A program made the position numbers and the translations under genes. DNA of 58,826 nucleotides from an uncultured Clostridia bacterium (GTDB lineage Bacteria; Bacillota; Clostridia; TANB77; CAG-508). The notes below the pieces were generated by a model. The model searched no databases. It was not told the DNA's origin and saw only the letters and a program-made list of their open reading frames with translations. Below are positions 1-9,450 of this stretch, piece by piece; position 1 is the stretch's first letter; each line of letters opens with the position of its first letter. The DNA lies in NCBI GenBank assembly GCA_947625645.1, contig CANQPE010000006.1:1-58826 (forward strand). The letters run 5' to 3'.

Positions 1-168
1 TGTCGGCAAAATTATAAAAAATTTCGCTTTGAATTTAGAAATAAGTTCAAGGCGATTTTTTTATGGAAATTTTTTATATTATACTATCTTAACACTCAAA
101 ATTGAAATAAAGGCATTGTGGAGCAAAATATTTAGTAGAAAGACCAACTATTAAATGTCAACATTTTT

Positions 169-197
169 TTGACGAAATTGTAAAAAAATGTTATAAT
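169..197 (+). promoter_or_regulatory. sigma-A type promoter, TTGACG-17 nt-TATAAT
   Basis: Near-consensus -35 (169-174) and -10 (192-197) with 17-nt spacer upstream of the first ORF. Confidence 0.75.
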
Positions 198-222
198 AAA
201 GATGTATGGAGGTGTTATTAGT

Positions 223-1125
223 ATGGATATAAAATCTTGGATTAACTATATAATTGCGATATACGATAAATCTGAAACATTAGATGTATATAAAAGAAGA
301 AGTAATAATGAATCCCAAAGTATAAAATCTGTTCTAAAAGCAATTCAAGAACAAAAATTCAGATTACTTTCTACTCAAAATAAAGCTGATTTTATTCATC
401 TTTTAAAAGCTGCTGATAGTATCTCTTTAGATATAGGAACTGATTATTTAGAACAATTTTTACAATTACCTGATGTTCAGAAAATAATAACTGAAAGGTT
501 AACGTCAAATAATATAGCTAAAGTTAAACAGAGAGCATTAGAAAATGAACAATCTGGGAATTTACCAAATTTTCCTAAAACAGTTGCAGAAAAAGATAAG
601 GTTGCTGCAAATAGTTATCTTTCTTCAGATAGTATGTTAAAAGGTAAAACTCCAGAACAAGAGGTATCAAGATTTTATGAACATATATCAGAAATAGCAG
701 ATACAGGTATTTTTTCTATAAAAACAGATGCTACAACATTACAAGATATTACTTCAAGGCAAAATATGATGGTGAGATTAGGTAGAGTTATATGTAGACA
801 ACAAGGTATGAATCCAGGTAGTATGAATGTAGAAGATGGGAGAATAACATTTGAAATGGATGTGCCTGATAAAGATCCTATATTTCACGGCATGAAACAA
901 GAGCAAGGATTAACTATTGCACAAAATCAAAGTTCAAAAGAATTGTCAGCTGCAGAATCTTTTATGCAACAGGCTAAAAAAAGCCAATCTAAGCAAACAA
1001 GATCTAATTTGTTCTTACATTCCTTAAAGGTTAATACTGAAAATATAAATAGAACAAATTTATTGCAAAGTCAAAATCAATCAAATACTCGTAAACGTTC
1101 AAAAGGTATGGGAATGTCATTATAG
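223..1125 (+). CDS. hypothetical protein (accessory)
   Basis: Long ORF with GGAGGT Shine-Dalgarno just upstream of ATG at 223; no recognised family. Confidence 0.7.
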   Translation: MDIKSWINYIIAIYDKSETLDVYKRRSNNESQSIKSVLKAIQEQKFRLLSTQNKADFIHLLKAADSISLDIGTDYLEQFLQLPDVQKIITERLTSNNIAKVKQRALENEQSGNLPNFPKTVAEKDKVAANSYLSSDSMLKGKTPEQEVSRFYEHISEIADTGIFSIKTDATTLQDITSRQNMMVRLGRVICRQQGMNPGSMNVEDGRITFEMDVPDKDPIFHGMKQEQGLTIAQNQSSKELSAAESFMQQAKKSQSKQTRSNLFLHSLKVNTENINRTNLLQSQNQSNTRKRSKGMGMSL

Positions 1126-1170
1126 TATTAGAATATAGAAAAAATTATAAACGGAATAATTTAATATTAT

Positions 1171-1290
1171 TTGACATTTATAAAAATATCAAGTATAATA
1201 AATATAGGAAATGACAATTCCACAAACGTGGTTTTGCCGAATAGAGTTAACTCACATCTACTCGTCAAAGTACAGATGTGAGTTTTTATT
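1171..1290 (+). ncRNA. putative antisense RNA antitoxin of a type I toxin-antitoxin locus
   Basis: Promoter TTGACA (1171-1176)-17 nt-TATAAT (1194-1199), predicted start about 1205, ends at hairpin AACTCACATCT...AGATGTGAGTT (1249-1284) plus T-run; converges on and overlaps the 3' end of the minus-strand small hydrophobic ORF. Confidence 0.6.
1249..1288. terminator. bidirectional hairpin terminator shared by toxin mRNA and antisense RNA
   Basis: 11-bp inverted repeat AACTCACATCT/AGATGTGAGTT followed by T-run. Confidence 0.7.
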
Positions 1291-1408
1291 ATTTATGTAG
1301 TTGCTTATCAACCCAGTTCTTATACAGAACTGTAGCCAAGGCAACGTTTAATGTTAAAGAAAACATTAAGGATAATATTAAAGATAGTATCACTTTAACC
1401 ATAAACAT
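1289..1408 (-). CDS. 39-aa hydrophobic peptide, putative type I TA toxin (MFMVKVILSLILSLMFSLTLNVALATVLYKNWVDKQLHK)
   Basis: Single predicted TM helix plus charged C-terminus, SD (AGGTGG) before ATG, own -10 (TATAGT, 1489-1484 minus), shared bidirectional terminator 1249-1284. Below the length cutoff of the supplied ORF track. Confidence 0.6.
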   Translation of the reverse strand: MFMVKVILSLILSLMFSLTLNVALATVLYKNWVDKQLHK

Positions 1409-1833
1409 CACCACCTCTCCCACGAAGATTCGTAAAAATGGTGGCAAAACCACATCTGCTTATTCTCATTTCCTACAAGGCATACTATACAACATATTTT
1501 TATAAAAAATAAGCGAACAATTATAAATTTTTAATGTTACAATAAAGATTAGAATGTAAATATTCTGTTAGTCAACGGCTAGAAAGTATAAAAAATTTTA
1601 TCAGGCACAAAAAAATAATTTTTTCACAATAAAAAAAAGACAAAATTCTAAGCCTTGTACATACCGATATTAGTATTGCGCAAGGCTATTTTTCCATTTT
1701 TTTACTGTCAAACTTAGGTGATACACTGAAAATTAGGAAAAGTATAGTATTTTTTGAAAATTTCTTGAAAAAGTAATATTCTTTAGATATAATACTTTTA
1801 TCAGCTGATTAATCAAATTATTTTTTTGAGCAT

Positions 1834-1980
1834 ATGTGGGAGAGAGAATTTTCGCAAATAACCTTTTTATGTAATTTAGAAAAACAACTAGGAAAATTGG
1901 TTATCAGTAAAGAGAATGCATTAAACTATAAATATTTAGAAGATACAAAGAAATTGAAAGATAATAATAAAAAGAAATAG
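1834..1980 (+). CDS. small hypothetical ORF (48 aa), possibly a gene remnant
   Basis: Open ATG-TAG frame in the gap before the HD protein gene; no strong SD. Confidence 0.25.
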   Translation: MWEREFSQITFLCNLEKQLGKLVISKENALNYKYLEDTKKLKDNNKKK

Positions 1981-2050
1981 ATTTGTATTTATAATTTATA
2001 CTATAATAAAAGTATGGATAATAAAAAATAATTACAAAAGAGGAGGAATT

Positions 2051-4670
2051 ATGCCAGCATTTTTAGAAAGATTAGATACGTATAATATATTAACAGATGA
2101 CGAAAAGAAAACATTTCGTATGTGGATGACAGATTTAATGCCAACAGAAGTTGATTATAAATTTCATTGCAAACCACTAACACTCAAATTACCAGAAAGT
2201 TTTATAAAATTATGGCAAAAATATCCTGAAAACCCTGCACCGCATGCATTACCTATTGATTCCTTGAATCAATGGCGTAATAAAATTGCAGATGAATTAA
2301 GTATAGATAAGTTAGGATATTTACCACCTGTAGACCGTTTAGAAAGATATGGTTCAATAGATGGAAAAAAATTTAGAACTCTACTTATGGACTTACAAGC
2401 CTTAAGTGAAAAAGAATTTCAAGGCATTAATTTTGATATTCCAAAAATGTTTATAGAAATGTGGCAAAAACATCCAGAAAACTTTTCGCCTAATGCTGAT
2501 CCTATCATTACACTTACAGAATATTGTAAAAAGATTAATGATGAAATAAGAAATCCTGACAAATACATAAATTCAGAAGAAAAAACAGGTTTACAAGAAC
2601 TATCAGAAGAAGAAAAAGAAGCATTGAAGACATCACCACCAACTTTAATGTATCCAACACATAGTTTTTTAAATACGGTAGCATTTGATGAAAATTTGAA
2701 GACTGATTTACAAAATCAATTTGTACAAAGAGATACTCCTATAACCATAAAAGATTATGCTTTAGTAAGAGCAACAAATGATTTTCCAATTAAAGGATAT
2801 CATACGCCTGTAAATCAAGATACAAGAATTTCTAAATCTGAATCTTTTTTAGGATCTGAAATTGTTACATATCATTATCGTGATACAAAGCACTTTTCAC
2901 TTAATGGGCTTACTGAATTTGCATCAGGAGGTAGAGAATGGAGTGACTTTGATTTTAATATAATTGAGCCGTTAGCAGACCATATAAACAATCCTAACTT
3001 AATTTCATTGCATCCACGGAGATACTGTTTTTGATGTTAAGGATGAGGCTCTTCCGGTTTCCCAAAATGCAGTTTATCTAATTCCTGAAGCAAGATATAA
3101 ATTATTAATGGAAGATTCTGAAATGGTATCACAATTTGCAGGAAAAAATGTTGTAGTATTTCGTGGTACGGCAAAAGATGCTATTGATATGCAACTTTGC
3201 CGAATGGGTATAGTGCCATATACTATAAATGCATATAACGAAAGTAGACAAAATTATGATATTAATAAAAAATTTATGAAGGGACTTGCTGAAATTTCAG
3301 AAAAAATTGGTAGACCTGGTTTGGAACATATTGCATACAAAGGTATTGGTGGTACAGGAGATGGAAATCGTTATTATCATAATGAGCAAATGAATAAACA
3401 TCTTGAGGCATTAAGCCAAAAAGAATTTTTTGAATTTTTCTTTGCCCAAAATCCAACTGTTAACCAATTAAAAGAAAAATTACTTGAAGATGCTAAACAA
3501 TACACTACTGATTCACCTGAACTTTATACTTTTATAGGAGGCGCAGAACAAACAGAAGTTATTGATGAAATTAGAGATATATTAGGAACAGATAGAATTA
3601 ATGAAACTATAACTGCTTATAATGAAAAAGCGACTTTAGAATTTGAACAAAGGTATGCAGATTATGTATCAAAATTGCCTGAAATAAAAAAACAAGAACC
3701 ACAAAATATTCATACACAAGAACAAACCATTGAACAAAATATTGGAATAGGTAATTTGACTTATAATTTAGCTGTAGCAAATCATACTAAACAAAAAACA
3801 GCATTTTATAGTAATATTAGTTCACAGATACCATTAAGTGCTGTTATAGAATATTCGAGAGAAATTAAACCATTATTTGATAAAGTAGAGCATGTTCAAT
3901 CACAAAATCACTCTACTTCAAAAGTACACGGAATACAGCATGTGAAAAATGTACTCTTATTATCAAATTACTTAGGACTAATAAATGGTGTATCATATAA
4001 AGATCTAGCAATCATACGTGAAGCAGCAATTTACCACGATATTTGCCATGAACGACCAGCGGATCCAGTTCATGCAAAGCTTGGGGCAGATTGGTATTTG
4101 AAAAATATAAATAGTGATTTAAATAAAGAGGAAGTTGCATATTTAATAGAAGCTCATGAATTAGCAGGAAAAAAGCAATTTAATGATTTAGCACAAGACA
4201 TTTTTCCCAATATAAGTCAGAAGCGAAAAGTAGAATTAATTAGGTGTGCCGAAATTTTACAAGATGCTGATAGGTTAGATATTTTACGTTATGATATTGA
4301 GAATCCAGAATATCAAAGATTTCAACTAGGAAGATTAAATCATTCACAGAGTGCAGAATTGGTTTCAGCAGTCATTGAATTAAATACAAGGCAAGCAATA
4401 AATCAAGGATATTTGCAAATAAAAGATGGTAAAGTATGTTTAAGTGAAAAGGCAAAACTTGGACAAGAACAAAAGGGCAAAGCAAAATTTGAAGAAAGTA
4501 CTCTAAATTCTGAATTACAACAATTATCTAGTGAAACAACAATGTCAGGATTTAATAAGATGAGTTCAAATATAAAAAGTACGCAAAAATTAAGTGAGCA
4601 GGAGCAAATGATAGATCAGATAGAAAATGATAAAGCGGACGAAGGATGGGATGTCGATGATGACGAATGA
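2051..4670 (+). CDS. large protein of unknown function with C-terminal HD phosphohydrolase-like domain; two ORFs (2051-3034 and 3018-4670) joined by +1 shift at in-frame CGG (3017-3019)
   Basis: SD GAGGAGG before ATG 2051; the second frame is open without a stop from 3003 through 4670 and continues the protein as ...ISLHP-[CGGA]-DTVFDVKDEALPVSQNAVYLIPEARYKLLMEDSEM...; HD motifs HGIQHVKNV, YHDICH, EAHE, DADRLD. Confidence 0.7.
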
Positions 4671-5118
4671 TATCAGCTATATTAAGGCTTATACTGAAGT
4701 TAATTGTTTATTAGAATATATGCCACAATCTTATATAGATAAGTTGCCGAAAAAACTTATTGAATTAATCAAAAAACAATCTCAAGAACAATATAATATA
4801 GATATTGATACTCATAAAAGTTTATTAGAGCAAAACTTTTCTAAGAAGACAAAAGATTTAATAGCAGTTATAAAATATAATTATTGGTCAACAGATGAAG
4901 AAAAGCGACAATTAATCAATATATTTTATGAGAACGAAAATATATCTCAAAAGGAGTTACTAGAAAAATATAATCCTAATGATATTTTTAAGAAAAAGGA
5001 AAGCAAAATAGGTATAACAGAAACTGTAAATACTAATTTACAGTTGGTAGAATGTAAAGAAAATATATTTATAAGATTTTTAAACAAAATTAGAAGTATG
5101 TTTAGAAAATATAAATAG
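4660..5118 (+). CDS. hypothetical protein, paralogue of 5398-5739 (AYxEVxxxLxYMPQ...KIPKK...NPNDIFKK family)
   Basis: ORF overlapping the preceding stop; shares AY-EV---L-YMPQ, LPKKLIE, EQNF, YW, KYNPNDIFKK with the next ORF. Confidence 0.7.
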   Translation: MTNDISYIKAYTEVNCLLEYMPQSYIDKLPKKLIELIKKQSQEQYNIDIDTHKSLLEQNFSKKTKDLIAVIKYNYWSTDEEKRQLINIFYENENISQKELLEKYNPNDIFKKKESKIGITETVNTNLQLVECKENIFIRFLNKIRSMFRKYK

Positions 5119-5169
5119 AACAAATTTATTGCAAAGTCAAAATCAATCAAATACTCGTAAACGTTCAAA
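5105..5169 (+). repeat. 65-bp exact duplication of the 3' end of the first gene (1039-1103)
   Basis: gaaaatataaatagaacaaatttattgc...acgttcaaa identical at both positions. Confidence 0.95.
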
Positions 5170-5295
5170 TAGGAAATGACAATTCCACAAACGTGGTTTT
5201 GCCGAAATAGATATAAAAACTCACATCTAAATCGTCAAATTTACAGATGTGAGTTTTTTATTATTTATGTAGTTGCTTATCAACCCAGTTCTTAT
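5170..5295. pseudogene. truncated second copy of the type I TA locus (antisense region, terminator and C-terminal toxin codons only)
   Basis: Near-identical to 1205-1321 including taggaaatgacaattccacaaacgtggttttgccg and ttatttatgtagttgcttatcaacccagttcttat; toxin N-terminus missing. Confidence 0.75.
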
Positions 5296-5397
5296 TTTGA
5301 AAAAATTGTATTTATATTCTTGCAATTTATTAAATTTATGATATACTTTTATATTGATAGAGCTCAAAGGAGAGTATAGAAAGGACTAGGAGGAAAG

Positions 5398-5739
5398 GTG
5401 GAAGATAATTATCCAAAAGCATATAAGGAAGTTATGGGAATTTTGAAATACATGCCACAAGAAAGTGTGAGTAAAATTCCAAAAAAAATGATAGAGATGT
5501 TTCAAACTAAAATGGATCAAAATTATGATTTTGAAATTGACATGCATAAGAACTTGCAAGAACAAAATTTACGAGAAGAAACAAAGGCAATATTGGCAAA
5601 TCTATTTAGAGATTATTGGGCAACATTGGAGCAAAGAAAAGTAATTCAGGCAAAAGAAAGATATGAGAAAGAGCAAATAGAAAAAGAAAAACGAAAGAAA
5701 TATAATCCCAATGATATTTTTAAGAAAATTCAGAAGTGA
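5398..5739 (+). CDS. hypothetical protein, paralogue of 4660-5118
   Basis: Shared motifs with the upstream ORF; start at GTG (5398) after GAGGAAAG. Confidence 0.7.
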   Translation: MEDNYPKAYKEVMGILKYMPQESVSKIPKKMIEMFQTKMDQNYDFEIDMHKNLQEQNLREETKAILANLFRDYWATLEQRKVIQAKERYEKEQIEKEKRKKYNPNDIFKKIQK

Positions 5740-5772
5740 AAGATTTATAAACTTTTTACAAATCTTTCACTT
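5734..5772 (+). terminator. Rho-independent terminator
   Basis: AAGTGAAAGATTT...AAATCTTTCACTT followed by T-rich tract. Confidence 0.7.
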
Positions 5773-5922
5773 TTAAATTTTTCATTTTGAACCAGGAATT
5801 TTTTAATATCATAGTAATTTGCTTGAAAATAGTTAGATATTTTGGTATAATGTGCTCAAAAGGAGAGAGCAGTAGATAGACAAAATGATAAAATAGGATC
5901 TTTGCAAGAAGTCATCATCGCA

Positions 5923-5948
5923 AAGCCCGACCTGAATAGGTCGGGCTT
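5923..5948. terminator. GC-rich hairpin, likely terminator of the minus-strand small gene
   Basis: Inverted repeat AAGCCCGACCT/AGGTCGGGCTT. Confidence 0.55.
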
Positions 5949-5956
5949 ATGCTTCG

Positions 5957-6283
5957 TCAGATTCGGAAGTAGGTGCAATCGGCTCTATGGTCGGTTGCAA
6001 TTTTACGCATCCACTCGGGTGCAGAGGTATGACCGCCTTGAGCAAATTTCCAACCTGAGCAGGAATGCGTCGGAGAAAGCTCGGGAGCAGTGTCGTCTTC
6101 GAGACAAGGCCATAGGATGGATTGTTTTAATCCATTGTCTTGTCCACGAATATAAACAAACGGTTTTTCTAGGCCATGTACAGCCAATAAGAAAATTCCC
6201 TTCATTTCTGTTTTGTCAGGAACTACAACAAGCCCCCGTTTTTTAGCTTTATCAGTTACATAAGAAATTTTGTACCTGGTTTC
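5957..6283 (-). CDS. small hypothetical protein, GC-richer than surroundings, probably foreign
   Basis: ATG preceded by AAGGAGGAGAAT; codon choice unlike neighbours; strong hairpin AAGCCCGACCTgaatAGGTCGGGCTT downstream. Confidence 0.55.
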   Translation of the reverse strand, partial: ETRYKISYVTDKAKKRGLVVVPDKTEMKGIFLLAVHGLEKPFVYIRGQDNGLKQSILWPCLEDDTAPELSPTHSCSGWKFAQGGHTSAPEWMRKIATDHRADCTYFRI

Positions 6284-6543
6284 CATATTCTCCTCCTTTA
6301 TAACTACCATTTGAAAGTTACTTGCATTTGATCTGACAACAAATGCATTTGATACAAAAAGTATATATATAGTATACCATTTTTTGGAAAAAAAATCAAT
6401 ACTTTATGTAAATTAAAACGAAAATATGTTTAGATTTTTAAAAATTGTACAAAATAAAAGTAAGAACTTTAAAAAAATACTGGAAAATAGTTGATATTTT
6501 TTGAAATTTAATATAAAATCAAGGGAGATTAAAGGAGGAGCAT

Positions 6544-7203
6544 ATGATTACGTTACAAGATGTATGTAAAAATGAAGAGGTAAATGCCCTGATTAAAGGC
6601 GCACAAAAACAATTAGATGCATTAGGTTATACAGAACATGGCTTTAGGCACATATCAATTGTATCAAAACGAGCAGGAGATATTTTGCAAAAATTGGGGT
6701 ATCCAGAGCGTACCATAGAACTGGCTAAAATTGCTGGGTATCTACATGACATAGGAAACTGTGTCAATCGTGTTGACCACGCACATAGTGGAGCCATTTT
6801 AGCATATGACATTTTAAGGAGTATGGGCATGCCAGTGGAAGAACGAACAGAAATTATGATGGCAATTGGCAACCATGATGAAGCAACAGGAACTGCTATC
6901 AGTGACATATCGGCAGCTATTATTCTAGCAGACAAGTCAGATGCCCATAGAGACAGAGTATGTAACCCCAATTTAGGAACATTTGATATTCATGACCGTG
7001 TCAACTATGCTGTAACAAATTCAACTTTAACCCTAGATGTTCAAACACGTATCATTACACTAAACTTAAAAATTGATACAGAAATTTGTCCTGTATTAGA
7101 TTATTTCCAAATTTTTATGGATAGAACCATGATGAGTAAATATGCTGCCAAATATTTAAGAATATGGTTTTCATTAGTGATTAATGATACAAAACTATTA
7201 TAG
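6544..7203 (+). CDS. HD domain-containing phosphohydrolase
   Basis: H...GYLHDIG...H...GNHDEATG...DKSD motifs; SD AAAGGAGGAG. Confidence 0.85.
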   Translation: MITLQDVCKNEEVNALIKGAQKQLDALGYTEHGFRHISIVSKRAGDILQKLGYPERTIELAKIAGYLHDIGNCVNRVDHAHSGAILAYDILRSMGMPVEERTEIMMAIGNHDEATGTAISDISAAIILADKSDAHRDRVCNPNLGTFDIHDRVNYAVTNSTLTLDVQTRIITLNLKIDTEICPVLDYFQIFMDRTMMSKYAAKYLRIWFSLVINDTKLL

Positions 7204-7208
7204 AAAGG

Positions 7209-8726
7209 ATGAAAAAAATGGAAACAAAGAAAACAACAAAAAAGATCGGGGATTTCGTAAAAATCGTAACGATTGTATTAGCCATCATATGTGTTAGTAT
7301 GATAAGCTTTATCGGAATTTATGTACAAAAGCAAAATCGTATGGAAAATATAATGAAGGACTACGACCTAGCGATGGACTTAAACGGCGGAAGAGTCATT
7401 TCCATAAAACCAAAAGATGAAACAGAAACAATCATAAAAGATGCAGAAGGAAATGTTATAGATGAAGAATTAACAGATGAGGAAATCACAGAAAAAGGAT
7501 ATACCAAAGAAGAAGTGAAGAAAAATGAAGGAAATCTAACAGAAGAAAATTTTGAAGAAGCAAAAAAAATTATCATAAAGAGACTAGACGCGATGGGAGT
7601 AGAGAATTATGATATAAAACTAAATAAACAAACAGGAGAATTTACAATTCAAATAGAAGAAAATAAGAGCACAGACTCAGTAGTAAGTAATTTACCTACA
7701 GTTGGAAAATTTGAAATCGTAGACAGCGAAACACAAGAAGTTTTAATGAACAATGACGACATTAAAGATGCTAAAGTTTTATATGGAGCCGAAACAGAAG
7801 GAACAGGTGTCTATTTACAAATTGATTTTAACAAAGAAGGAAAAGGAAAGCTTGAAGAAATTTCTAATACATATCGTACGGTCGAAAATAGCACAACAGA
7901 TGAAAATACAACTGAAGCTGAAAATACAACAACAGAAGAAAATACAACAGAAGAAAACACAGAAAATACGACAGAAGAAAATGCAACAGGAGAAAATGCA
8001 GAAAATACAACAACAGAAGGAGAAACAACAGAAGAAACAGACGAAGCAGAAAAAACGCAAAAAGAAATTACCATGAAAATTGATGATGAAACGATTATGA
8101 GTACATCATTTGAAACACCAATACACACAGGGATGATACAATTAAATGTTGGCAGTGCCTCAACAGATGCAGATCTACTAAGTAGCTATGCAGAAAGAGC
8201 AGTAACGATTGCGACAGTTTTAGAAAATGGAGTGTTGCCAATCGAATATGAAACATCAGGAAATGAATTTATATTTTCTGAAATAACAACACAAGAATTA
8301 CAATATGTTGTGTATGCAATAGCAGGCGTTGTTGCTGTAGGAATATTATACTTTATCATAAGGTACAGATTACGTGGTATTTTAGCAAGCTTTGCATATA
8401 TTGGATATATTGCTACGTATTTATTACTAATTCGTTATGCAAATGTTACCCTATCATTAGAAGGAATTTTTGGAATCATATTAGCATTTGCTATTAGTTA
8501 TGTATTTATTGAGAGAATGATTTTACACCAAACAGACAAAAAACAGGATGTCACCTTTTTCTTAAAAATCATACCACTATGTGTCAGTGCAATTGTATTT
8601 TGTTTTATTGAATGGGTACCAATTACAAGCTTAGGAATGACATTATTTTGGGGAATTGTATTAATGGCAGTGTACCATTATGTGGTGACGAGACCACTTA
8701 TCAGCATGTTAGGAAAGAAGGAATAG
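7209..8726 (+). CDS. secD: SecD-like preprotein translocase subunit with Thr/Asn/Glu-rich insertion
   Basis: N-terminal TM followed by DLNGG, P1-like domain and C-terminal TM region; followed directly by a SecF-like ORF. Confidence 0.75.
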   Translation: MKKMETKKTTKKIGDFVKIVTIVLAIICVSMISFIGIYVQKQNRMENIMKDYDLAMDLNGGRVISIKPKDETETIIKDAEGNVIDEELTDEEITEKGYTKEEVKKNEGNLTEENFEEAKKIIIKRLDAMGVENYDIKLNKQTGEFTIQIEENKSTDSVVSNLPTVGKFEIVDSETQEVLMNNDDIKDAKVLYGAETEGTGVYLQIDFNKEGKGKLEEISNTYRTVENSTTDENTTEAENTTTEENTTEENTENTTEENATGENAENTTTEGETTEETDEAEKTQKEITMKIDDETIMSTSFETPIHTGMIQLNVGSASTDADLLSSYAERAVTIATVLENGVLPIEYETSGNEFIFSEITTQELQYVVYAIAGVVAVGILYFIIRYRLRGILASFAYIGYIATYLLLIRYANVTLSLEGIFGIILAFAISYVFIERMILHQTDKKQDVTFFLKIIPLCVSAIVFCFIEWVPITSLGMTLFWGIVLMAVYHYVVTRPLISMLGKKE

Positions 8727-8738
8727 GAGGATAGGAAC

Positions 8739-9413
8739 ATGGAGTTTGAAAAGACGAAAAAGATATTAACTGTTGTACTTGCCATAAGTATTATTATAAT
8801 TATTGCTGGCATTATTGTTGTTGCAAAGCAAGGATTTCGTTTTGACTTACACTACCAAGGCGGAAAAAGAATAGAAGTAGAATTGGGGCAAGATGTACAA
8901 AAACAAGAAATAGAAGAAATTAGCAAAGAAGTATTAGGAGAAAATGTACAAGTTCAAATTGTAGAAGTATATAAACAGGAAGTTAGTATTTTAGCACCAG
9001 ATATTACAGAAGAACAACGAAATGCCATTGTTACAAAAATAAATGAAAAATATGGATTAGAATTAAGTGCAGAAGAAAGTGAAATTATTGTAGTGCCAAA
9101 TACACGTTTCCGAGACATTATTAGACCATACATAATACCACTTATTATTACAACAGTAATTATATTAGTATATATTGGTTTCCGATTTATCAAAAAAACA
9201 AGTGCAGAGATTTTATTAGAAACAATTGGAGCAATTACAGTGGGACAAGCATTATTATTTAGCATCATTGCAGTAACAAGAATTCCAATTGGCGTATGGA
9301 CTTTACCATTAGTGCTTATTGTATATGTTTTGTCAACCGTTTTTTGTACAGCAAGGTTAGAAACGTATATCAACCTTCAAAAAGAAAAAGAACAAAGTAA
9401 CGAACAAGCGTAA
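8739..9413 (+). CDS. secF: SecF-like preprotein translocase subunit (divergent)
   Basis: FDLHYQGGKRIEVEL is SecF-like; adjacent to SecD-like gene. Confidence 0.7.
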   Translation: MEFEKTKKILTVVLAISIIIIIAGIIVVAKQGFRFDLHYQGGKRIEVELGQDVQKQEIEEISKEVLGENVQVQIVEVYKQEVSILAPDITEEQRNAIVTKINEKYGLELSAEESEIIVVPNTRFRDIIRPYIIPLIITTVIILVYIGFRFIKKTSAEILLETIGAITVGQALLFSIIAVTRIPIGVWTLPLVLIVYVLSTVFCTARLETYINLQKEKEQSNEQA

Positions 9414-9450
9414 CCTAAATTCATAAAGAGAGAAAGGAATCGAATGAAAA

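Noticed and set aside
1278-1505. Plus-strand 75-aa ORF in the supplied track
   Set aside because: It is antisense to the better supported minus-strand toxin peptide and lacks a proper SD.
5902-6246. Plus-strand 114-aa ORF
   Set aside because: Overlaps a minus-strand ORF that has a clear AAGGAGGAG SD; plus frame looks like shadow coding.
7753-8128. Several overlapping ORFs on both strands within secD
   Set aside because: Shadow ORFs created by the low-complexity GAA/ACA repeats.
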